Notes under the pieces: generated by a model
The model's database searches: none
What the model was told of the DNA's origin: nothing
Seen by the model: only the letters and a program-made list of their open reading frames with translations
Position numbers and translations under genes: made by a program
NCBI GenBank assembly: GCA_026122225.1
Contig: JANEZZ010002672.1
Location: forward strand, 62,001 to 126,000
From: Heloderma charlesbogerti
Taxonomy: Eukaryota; Chordata; Lepidosauria; Squamata; Helodermatidae
Direction of reading: 5' to 3'
Length of the DNA: 64,000 nt
In this document: positions 56,248 through 64,000 of the stretch, piece by piece
Numbering within the stretch: the first letter of the stretch is position 1
Layout of the letters: each line of letters begins with the position of its first letter

Positions 56248-56515
56248 TAAGGATGGACAGACTCACCCATGCTTCATCGGGTGACGAAGCCTGACAAAGC
56301 CATGGGGCCGTCCATCCTTCCTAGTCCCTGCCATTGTTGTGCACAATGGTGGTTCACTAGGGAGGGTGGGCAGCTGCTGGGCACTCACTGAGCCGCAGGG
56401 GGCTCGCTGAGAGGGTCCGAGAGCACCTGCGGTTTGGCGAGCAGGGTCCAGGAGGGTGGGCAAGGTGGAGTCCATTGGACTCCATCCCCCCCCATGGACT
56501 CTCATGACATCCCTA
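56248..56515. mobile_element. hAT-type MITE, 7/8 TSD
   Basis: taaggatggacagactcacc ... ctctcatgacatcccta; flanks ttcaaggt (56240-56247) and ctcaaggt (56516-56523) match 7 of 8. The right arm is the same as the window-edge fragment at 1-85. Minus-strand TGG|GTGAGT near 56262 faces outward. Confidence 0.85.
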
Positions 56516-56523
56516 CTCAAGGT

Positions 56524-57418
56524 CATCTGCACATTTCAAATGGGGAAAAGCACCTTTTTTTAAAAAAAAAACTGCACCAAAAGTCACTGTTTTCCCCATA
56601 GACTACAACCTGAAAATTCACATTTCTTTTTCAAAAATGCACACTTGTTAAAGGGCACATATTTAAAAATTCACATTTTCAAATGCAAGGTCAGGAATTG
56701 ACAAACATTTTCAGATAATGGGCTCTTCTGCTCACATTTGTGCTTGCAAATGGGACATGTTCACATGATTTGTGAACATAAACAACGTTCTTGTTGAATA
56801 CCTTAATGAGAGAGAGAAAAGACAGAAGCTGTAATCCTATACACATTTAACTGAGAATAAGCCCCATTGAACCCAATAGGACATACTTGTGAATAGACAG
56901 GCATGGGATTGCCCTGAAATTAAACCAGTGCTGAAAGCATCTACAAGTATAAATAGAATCAATGTTTTCTATCTAAATGGATACTATAAGAAAAGGCTTG
57001 GCTTCTTTGTTCCTGCAAAGATCCAGTACAATTTTTGTAAACCGGGTGAAATACTAAACTACAGTCAGTGGTAATTTGAGAGAGGCCCTGGAGTTTCACT
57101 TCAGGTTATGCCTCTGCTAAGATGTATCCCCTTTACAGTTTCAAACTCTTGCCCTTTGACACGATGAAGATAAAATTATGTGTCATTTACTTGCCTTAAT
57201 TGTTTTTGAAATGTGCAAATGCATTAAGGATGTGTTTTAAGGCTGAAGGACCACCTTCATACCACCAAGAATATTAATCACAGTGCACTAGAGGATAGTA
57301 AGCAAGAGGAAAAAGAGAACAAGAAGTGGTGCTCTATAATACAGCATGCCACCATTCACGTTTTAACTGCAATACCATAGAAGATAAGGCACCAAAATTG
57401 TACTGAAAATGCAAGTGA
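56524..57418. other. Unique DNA with one short palindromic repeat
   Basis: 56828-56916 (gctgtaatcctatacacatt, gagaataagccccattgaac, aataggacatacttgtgaat, catgggattgccc) is a CAATCCTATAC-family palindrome. 56525-56700 contains A-rich scraps such as tgaaaattcacatttc that may be MITE remains. No gene. Confidence 0.45.
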
Positions 57419-57426
57419 GCAATGAG

Positions 57427-57880
57427 AAAGGATGTGCGAATCAGCAAAACTTGCGCTCACCAAAGTTCTCTGAAATTCATCGTGTCCCTATCAGATTGTG
57501 ATAAATAAATCTCACAATAAATCTCACAATCAGATTGTGAGATTTATTTTTTTCTTTTCACATGAAAAACCATCTGTATTTTCATGTATATTTTTCCAAA
57601 TGTACACATCAATTGTGCACATCTTTGAAAGGTACGCATTCTTCTCCCATTGACTGAAGTGTATTTGTACACATTTTTCAAAAGTACACTTTTCTCATGC
57701 AGATTTTTCAAATGTATACATGTCAAGCACATTTCTGGGGGTCCATGCATCATGCTGCAAGTTTGGAAATGTATGGATTTCAACCTCAGATCCCATTTGA
57801 GTCCATTTTCAGTCCAGAAGGTGCAAACTGCGTAAATCCTGACCCAAAATGAACTGAAAGTGATTTGTCATACATCTCTA
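57427..57880. mobile_element. hAT-type MITE (family 3), 6/8 TSD
   Basis: aaaggatgtgcgaatcagc ... tttgtcatacatctcta; flanks gcaatgag and gcagtgtg match 6 of 8. Core gtgcacatctttgaaaggta, acacatttttcaaaagtaca as in 37389. A local aaatctcacaat repeat with its inverse attgtgagattt lies at 57504-57548. Confidence 0.8.
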
Positions 57881-57888
57881 GCAGTGTG

Positions 57889-59230
57889 CATCTTCCCCTG
57901 GAGAGAGAAAAAGGAAGACTGTACTGAAAGTTCTAGGAGGAATGCAAAATTGTTACAATCCAAGGATCAGATCCCCTATGATCAGAGAGTGGGAAGAAGG
58001 AATTGCCCCCAGAAAGAACTCTGGAAGACATTGCTTTGCCAGAACCCTCCATGTTAAAGGAACCACAGGAGCCTGCTTACTTCCCACGTACAAGCTGGGG
58101 AGGTTGGAGCTTTCTCTTCAGTCTCCAGAGGCTCCGCTCCTTACTTTCTGCAGGGTCATATGAAACACTTAAAGGCAACTAATTGCCCCTGGACCACAAG
58201 GAGTCCTTGGCCATTCTCCATGCAGCTCGTGAAGTACAGGGTGGCCCACTGAAGATCACTGAATGATCTTGAGTAGGATTACTGGGAGGAAGTATGTGTG
58301 TGTGCGTGTATGATTGGGTGCTGGTCCCATCCATTACTGTCCACCTATCACCACCAGCTTTACCCACTCATGCTGCCCTTGAAAGGTTCCAGTGAGGCCC
58401 CTAATGCTGAAAAGGTTGCCCATCCCTGCACAAAAGGGTAATGGAAGCTGAAAGGATTTGGGTAACATCTGTGGCGTTTTCAGAGGGCTGTCACGCATAC
58501 GGCAAGATCTTGGCCAACTTTAAAGCATTTCAATAAGAAGAATAGTAAAACTTCTCAAAATAGTACAATGTCATCTTGGGATTTGATTTTGCCTAATTGT
58601 ACATACCTGTCAATGGAGGGGAATCTATCATAGACACCATACTCTTTCACAATCTGACCCCTTCATCTTTAATGTTTTGCAGGGTTGAACTAGAGCTGGT
58701 ACTCAAAAGCTAACTGCTTCTAGGTGAAAGCATATCCTATATACTTCTTAACTCTGGTAAAACTTACCACCTGTTCATGGTTAAGACATTTTTGACGGAA
58801 TCTGGAGGACATCTTTATACTGGGAGATGAAAGCTCCACTGATAGTGTTCGCACTGTCATGGACCTAATAACACTCTGTCAATAAGAGGAAATTGTGTTG
58901 GATTTGCAAACATAATGATGCTATCACTACAGTTAATTATGCTTTTGCACTCTGCATGTAATAGTGGACTTCAGCCAATTACTGAAGCATGAATGTCTAC
59001 TGGAGAGGAACCAGCCAGAATACCCACAAGCACTATTGTATGATTTGAAGTAAAAGTGATGTTTCACAGTAGCCTGGCCAGAATCCCAGATAATGTGTGT
59101 CTGGAACACCACTGCTTTCTACTGTATGGGGAAATGGCAGAACTGGAAAATATGAATGGAAAAGATTAAGAACTGGATATACCGAGAACAGAGTGGTGCA
59201 GGATTAATTAGCAAAACCCTGTGGTTCCAC
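57889..59230. other. No recognised feature
   Basis: Unique-looking DNA. No coding signal or repeat recognised over 1.3 kb. Confidence 0.5.
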
Positions 59231-59238
59231 CACAAGTG

Positions 59239-59643
59239 TAGGGGTGGGCAAATCCGTCAATTTCAGTGTCTCATTTAACCAATCTTAAATTCAGTTTGCC
59301 CCAGACTTTGAGAATTTTTCCAGTCTTAAGTTCAGTTTGCTCTGAACTGTGAGGTTTTTAAACAACAACAACAACGTTTGAATGAAAATACAGACACACT
59401 GTGGTGCACATTGCTTTGTTGAATGCAATTTTGCCTAATATAGACATTTTTGCAAGCAATTTGCCTAATACCCAAGTCCGAACATTATTTTCACCACACA
59501 TTTTCAAATGCTTTTTTTCTTTTCTTTTTTTAACGGAAGAACTGCAAAATTAGAAATGTGCGCATTTCAAAGGATAATTAGTTCCGGTTTGCATCTTTGA
59601 TCTAATGTGCAAAATTAGGTAATGGCTTCATGCTCCATCCCTG
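59239..59643. mobile_element. hAT-type MITE (family 4)
   Basis: taggggtgggcaaatccgtc with aatttcagtgtctcatt; ends catgctccatccctg. Core gcctaatatagacatttttg, gcaatttgcctaatac. Flanks cacaagtg and (tg)caagtg are similar but offset by the altered last base. (AAC)n at 59363-59377. Confidence 0.7.
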
Positions 59644-59651
59644 CAAGTGAG

Positions 59652-60207
59652 AAGAAGGCATCTAGGACATGGTGCCGCTTGATGCTTGGATACTTACCAC
59701 TTGATGGATGAGCATTAAGAGGTGGTTTGCATGTGGATATGAGCCATCACATCCTATGTCCTGTTGCTGTTTCAACTATGAGCTATAGATTGCTCCTCAA
59801 TGGCAGTTTTTGGGCCACAAATACAATGCTGTATGAAGTCATACTTCATGATTGTCTCCAGTTGTCAACATCCTGGAATTGCCTCTGGAATTAAGGTTGC
59901 AGTTCTTTTACTTTCAAATTCTGATCCATAAATTCAGGCAGTCATCCCAAAAATCTGTCAGGCTTTCAATGAATCACACTTATGAGACTTGACCAAGCAG
60001 ATATATATGTCCTTGTGCTACCTGCATTCTTGCAGAATTGCATCCTTTTCATACAAACCCATCTAATTCTTGTGCCATTTCAACCTTTTGTGTGTGTGGC
60101 AGGGGGAGGCAAACTAACTGCATTTTTACAGTAATCAACTCCTTTTGCACAAAGTCCTTCTCATTCTCAAAATATTTTAACCCCGATGCAGTATGATTTT
60201 GAGCAAA
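59652..60207. other. No recognised feature
   Basis: Unique-looking DNA between two hAT-type elements. Confidence 0.5.
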
Positions 60208-60324
60208 ACATGTGTGGCCATCCAGATGTTTTGGCCTACAATTCCCACCAGCCTTCACCATTGGCTATGCTGGCTAGGGCTGATGGGAGTTGTAGGCCAA
60301 ACAACTGGAGGGCCACTCCTGATC
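60208..60324. mobile_element. Short hAT MITE hairpin repeat, ends eroded
   Basis: gtggccatccagatgttttg, gcctacaattcccaccagcc answered by ggctgatgggagttgtaggc, caaacaactggagggccac. Same hairpin as 33508 and 41980. Outer termini are not visible. Confidence 0.65.
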
Positions 60325-60688
60325 TAGAAAATTCTTCAGAGATTTACAAAAGCCCAGATCTGTATATGCCCCCAGCCCCAAATTTAAATGAATAAATCCT
60401 GTTATCCTTCTAAAAGCTAGATTAAGGCACTGACTGCTGCTCTCAAGCAGAATCCAGAAGTAGGAATAAGCTATATTTAACACAAGAGCCTTCTTCATCC
60501 CAACCCCCAACCCCCGGTCTTTTGTCCCTCTCAGAAATTGTAGCCTTTCCCAAAACTTTATCTATGAGAAATACTGGTTAACATATTTACAGAAATCTTT
60601 GGAAGAAAGCTGGAACTGTTTTTGAACTACCTCCCCAGATGTATGCATTTACTGATATATTTCTATCTTATCAATAAGATTATTTTGA
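60325..60688. other. No recognised feature
   Basis: Unique-looking DNA. Confidence 0.5.
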
Positions 60689-60696
60689 ATATAAAT

Positions 60697-61192
60697 TAGG
60701 GATGTTGGAGAATTCCGCCACGGACTCCAGTGAGAGATCCTGGAAGATCAACAGGGAATCTGACCCCCCAGAGTCCGTGGCAGAATGGAGCAATCCCCAC
60801 CACCACCCCGCGGAATCCCCCCAGAACGGAGCCTACCTGGCGGCGGCAGATCTAGCAGCTGTGGCAGTGGTGGCTGCAGTGGTGGCGACAGCTCCGGCGA
60901 CGGCTCTGGCAGCGGTGGTGGCTCCAGGTTGTCTTCCGGCCACTGCCAGGCTACAGCTGCAAATGGCGGCCGCTATGCCAGCCACCATTTGCATCCCTGC
61001 CAAGCCATGATAGGCTACGTAAGTATCTACGTAGCCTATCACAGCAAAAGGCAGGGACTCAAATGGCGTAGCTCCACAGAGTTGCCATGGAGCGGAGCCA
61101 GCCGGGGAGGATTCCAGGGGGAGGGATGGAGTGCCGTCCCCCCACCGCGGACGCCCCGGATCGGAAAGGTAAGTACGTTTTGTACATCCCTA
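60697..61192. mobile_element. hAT-type MITE, perfect TSD
   Basis: tagggatgttggagaattcc ... acgttttgtacatcccta, with 8-bp TSD atataaat at 60689-60696 and 61193-61200 (8/8). Has a GGY triplet tract at 60840-60935, the pair aaatggcggccgct / ccaccatttgca, and the core gataggctacgtaagtatct (61008-61041). Outward donor-like plus AAG|GTAAGT at 61167-61174 and a weaker minus CAG|GTAGGC near 60836. Confidence 0.93.
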
Positions 61193-61200
61193 ATATAAAT

Positions 61201-61559
61201 GGATTATGAAAGTAATACAAAACATATCAAACATGAAAAAGAGAATGAATAACAATAAAAATAGAAAGAAATTAAAAGCAGGAAAATAAACAGAAATCAA
61301 TCAAACAACACTAATAGCAGCAGACAGATAAAACAGCTCAATATCCTGATTGAAAGGACCTGGGTAAATAAAACCATTTTCATTGGGGGCCTAAATAAGA
61401 GTAGATGACCAGGCACATAGCCCTAGAGAAGCCATGCTAAAGCCATAATTATCTGACTGGTACCTACATTAATGCCTTTTAGGGGCCAGGTGGAGACACT
61501 TCCATTAACCTGGGCATTTAATGGCCTCTAGTCTAAAAGATTAATTAATCTGATCTGAC
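61201..61559. other. No recognised feature
   Basis: A-rich DNA (61210-61370), then unassigned sequence leading to an L2 tail. Confidence 0.45.
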
Positions 61560-61672
61560 TTTTTATATTTACTATTATTCTTATTACTTGAAGGTTTTGC
61601 TTTATGATGAACTGCTTTGACTTGCACTGTAAACCACCTTGGGAACTGCACTGAAAGGTGTGCTATAAATAA
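61560..61672 (+). mobile_element. L2-like LINE 3' UTR and tail fragment
   Basis: gctttatgatgaactgcttt, cactgtaaaccaccttggga, gtgctataaataaaacaca is the 3' end of an L2-type element. It directly abuts the ORF2 segment of another copy. Confidence 0.55.
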
Positions 61673-63058
61673 AACACAGAACTATCGCCCCATTGCTAAT
61701 ATCCCCTTTGGGGGCAAGGTGCCTGAGCATGTGGCAGCTGGGCAGCTTCCAATGTTCTTGGAGGAAACTGATTATCTGGACCCGTTTCAGTCTGGTTTCA
61801 GGCCAGGGTACAGCATTGAAAAAGCCTTGGTTGCTCTGACTGATGACCTACTCCGGGTGAAAGACAGAGGGAGGGTTACCCTGTTGATCTTCTGTGATCT
61901 CAGTGGCTTTTGACACCATTGATCACAGTGTCTTACTGGATCGACTCTGCAGGATGAGAATTGGTGGCACTGTGCTACAGTGGTTCCCCTCCTACCTGCA
62001 GGGCCGATTCCAGAGAGTGGTATTGGGGGATTCCTGTTCTGCCCCATGGCTATTAAGCTGTGGGTTGCCACAGGGTTCTCTTCTTTCCCCCATGCTGTTC
62101 AACATCTATATGAAGCCGTTGGATGAGGTCATTAGGAGTTTTGGGGTGGGGTGTCGCCAGTACTCTGATGATACTCAGCTCTATTTCTCCTTGTCATCAG
62201 AGTTGGCTGAGGCAGTGAAGGTGCTGGACCAGTGCCTGGAGGCTATAATGGGCTGGATGAGGGCCAATAACCTGAAGCTCAGGTGTCGGCCGTGAGCCTG
62301 GTGGTGCTGTACTAATTCCATCTGATACGGTGACTGTGCCTCTACCTACCTAACCATCTGCTCCCATCAGTAATTCATGCCCTGGTCTCCTCTCGTCTAG
62401 ACTACCATAATGCACTCTATGTGGGGTTACCCTTGAAGACGGTTCAGAAGTTGGAGCTGGTGCAGAATGCAGCAGCCCGCCTGATTAAAGGCAGCCGTCG
62501 GCGAGACCACATCACTCCAGTGCTGAAGGAGTTGCACTAGTTACCAGTTGTTTTCCGGGCCCAGTTCAAGGTATTGGTATTGACCTTTAAAACCGTATAT
62601 ATATGACTCGATGGCCTTGTAGGCCCCTTCCAACCCTACTATTCTATGATTCTATGATTCTATATGGTTCTGGCCCAGTCTATCTTAAGGACCGCCTCCA
62701 GCAACACCAAGGATTCCACTTAACGAGATTGGTCTCAGAAGGTCTTCTGTCTGTCCCATCAGCCAAGACAGCTAGGCTGGTGAGGACTACGGAGAGGACC
62801 TTGGCTGTGGTGGCCCCCACTGTGTGGAATTCCCTCCCTAGTGACCACCACCATGCCCCGTCTTTCATGAGCTTCCACCAGGCTTTGAAAACCTGGCTGT
62901 TCAGTAGGGCATTTGGGGTGGGTTAGTTGTTGTTTTTTTTTTAAGAGCAATGTTGTTTTGTTTAGTTGATTATGTTGTATTTTGTGTTGTTATTTGTATT
63001 GTATGCTGCCTAGAGTGGCTGAGTAGCTGGCCAGATGGGTGGCTAATAAATCTAATAA
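61673..63058 (+). pseudogene. L2-clade LINE ORF2 (reverse transcriptase) and 3' UTR, degraded
   Basis: Starts with NYRPIANIPFGGKVPEHV, then FQSGFRPGYSIEKALVALTD. A frameshift follows in the FCDLS...FDTIDH region (motif A, about 61900). Then come LPQGSLLSPMLFNIYMKPL (motif B) and RQYSDDTQLYFSL, the catalytic motif with Ser for the usual Ala (61894-62295, residues 89-101). A deletion at about 62290-62345 joins NNLKL to downstream text. The C-terminal domain resumes with KLELVQNAAARLIKGSRRRD and ends TVWNSLPSDHH ... FHQALKTWLFSRAFGVG at 62924, followed by a 3' UTR ending taataaatctaataaaa. A CR1 tail is inserted at about 62600. Confidence 0.88.
62600..62664 (+). mobile_element. CR1 LINE 3' tail inserted in L2
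   Basis: gactcgatggccttgtaggc, cccttccaaccctactattc and the CR1 terminal octamer repeat (ATTCTATG) about 2.5 times. The flanks tatat and tatatgg rejoin the L2 frame when the insert is removed (KTVYGSGPVYL). Extremely 5'-truncated (about 60 bp). Confidence 0.85.
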
Positions 63059-63079
63059 AAAAAACAAACCCACAAATAA

Positions 63080-63157
63080 GTGAAATCCTGACATGATGGA
63101 AGCTCTGTGGATTGGTGGTTCCCGAGTCTGGGAATTGGGTAAGTGACCTGTCCTGGA
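63080..63157 (+). mobile_element. Second L2 copy, piece before a hAT insertion
   Basis: Encodes PDMMEALWIGGSRVWELGK-like L2 ORF2 text up to gtcctgga. The same ORF resumes at 63725. It starts just after the A-rich tail of the first L2 copy, in head-to-tail arrangement. Confidence 0.7.
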
Positions 63158-63724
63158 TATATGGATTCCCCACCATCTGATCTGGTGGGAATCCATGGGG
63201 GGGAGGTGATCCATTCCTCCCCCCCAGAATCCTCCAGAGTGGTTCCGCTCCACTAGGATTCTGGGGGGGGGGGACTGCCTTGGGGGCCACTTACCTTCCT
63301 TCCTGCCAGCCAGAGCCGTTCGCCTCCTCCCTGTCCCTGCCGATTGCCATGTCTTAAAAAAAAAAAAAAAAAGGTATTCGGCAGGATGTGCCCATAGACT
63401 TAGATGCAAAATAGAGCCGTGAATCTTGCTTATAAGCCTACAGGCACATAGAGTCATGAATCTTGTGTATAAGTCTATTTGCATATAAGTCTATGGGCAC
63501 ATTCTCCTGATCACTTTTTTTTTTTTTTTTTTAAAGACATGGCAATCAGCAGGGACAGGGAAGAGGCGAATGGCTCTTGCTGGCAAGAAGCAGCCGAGTG
63601 CTGTTCCACCTCCAGTCCTCCTGGAGCAGGGGTAAGTGGTCCCAATCCGCTGCAGATTCCTGAGGCCAAATTCCAAAGAATCTGGCCTCATTTGAATCTG
63701 CAGTGGATTTCTCTGACATCCCTA
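63158..63724. mobile_element. hAT-type MITE inserted in L2, perfect TSD
   Basis: The 8-bp TSD gtcctgga is at 63150-63157 and 63725-63732 (8/8). Right end gatttctctgacatcccta is typical. The left end tatatggattccccaccatc is altered, apparently by a small terminal deletion. The core (ccatagacttagatgcaaaa, agtctatgggcacattctcc, poly-A/poly-T arms, gacatggcaatcagcaggga) is a diverged version of the 6249 palindrome. Outward donor-like sites: minus AAG|GTAAGT near 63294, plus GGG|GTAAGT near 63630. Confidence 0.9.
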
Positions 63725-64000
63725 GTCCTGGATGGGGTTGCACTCCCCATAAAGGAGCAGGTGCATAGCTTGGGAGTACTCCTAGATCCATCCCTGTCAG
63801 TGGAGCCCCAGATGGACTCTGTGGCCTGGAGTACTTGGGGTCAGCTTCAGCTGATCTACCAGCTACAGCCTTTCGTGGACAGGGATAACCTAACCACAGT
63901 AGTACATGAGCTGGTAACTTCCTGATTAGACTACTGCAATGCACCTTACATGGGGCTGCCCTTGAAGATGACTCCAAAGTCACTTGCAAAGTGCAGCAGC
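63725..64000 (+). pseudogene. Second L2 copy, ORF2 piece after the hAT insertion (runs off the window)
   Basis: Encodes LDGVALPIKEQVHSLGVLLD, PSLSVEPQM, then LQLIYQLQPFVDRDNLTTVV, HELVTS, a stop, and LDYCNAPYMGLPLK: the ORF2 region after the RT palm. The L2 frame is continuous with 63080-63157 once the hAT element and one TSD are removed. Homologous to the minus-strand 13668-13985 segment. Continues past 64000. Confidence 0.85.

Overview
This window looks like nuclear DNA from a squamate reptile, most likely a lizard. It carries a near-complete BovB (RTE-clade) LINE, a Sauria-type tRNA SINE, CR1 and L2 LINE fragments and a tRNA-headed SINE family; this combination is typical of squamates. I found no convincing host protein-coding exon, tRNA gene or rRNA gene. 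Nearly all longer open frames are explained by LINE coding remnants, by GC-rich triplet tracts inside transposons, or by chance. The sequence is best described as intergenic or intronic, moderately AT-rich, and dense in repeats.

The dominant theme is non-autonomous DNA transposons of hAT type. I can delimit about 37 elements or remnants covering roughly a quarter of the window. Most share terminal inverted repeats of the form TAGGGATG...CATCCCTA, which fits the hAT 5'-YARNG rule. Fourteen insertions have a perfect 8-bp target-site duplication (TSD), and several more match at 6 or 7 of 8 positions. Many are built as long imperfect palindromes. One recurring core is a bluntly palindromic unit around GTAAATATTTAC inside GATAGGCTACGTA...TACGTAGCCTATC. 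It is flanked by inverted pairs of GCAAATGGCGGC-like motifs, CpG-rich triplet tracts and outward-facing AG|GTRAGT splice-donor-like sites. Clusters occur at 7246-8797 and 47606-50624. A 2.8-kb element at 21459-24241 has hAT-like ends and a perfect TSD but no transposase.

Layout. 1-6.9 kb: a hAT end, a foldback element interrupted by a truncated BovB copy (2121-3120), and a second foldback interrupted by a hAT element (4251-5026). 7-12.1 kb: hAT cluster, a SINE, a small foldback. 12.7-14.6 kb: L2 in both orientations, one copy broken by a hAT insertion. 15.8-19.2 kb: inverted repeats, SINEs, hAT elements. 21.4-24.2 kb: the large hAT-like element. 25.2-26.0 kb: CR1. 27.8-31.5 kb: a foldback, then the BovB LINE on the minus strand with a 13-bp TSD. 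32-50 kb: scattered hAT elements, a Sauria SINE, a MIR-like CORE-SINE and the dense hAT cluster. 51-61 kb: further hAT elements, a minisatellite, and AT-rich TAAT-bearing stretches that could be conserved non-coding DNA. 61.5-64 kb: L2 copies, one carrying a CR1-tail insert and one split by a hAT element.

The repeats record a nested history. L2 and foldback elements were the targets. BovB, CR1 and hAT elements landed inside them, often leaving duplications that can still be read. All family assignments are by eye from sequence and motif memory; no database search was run.
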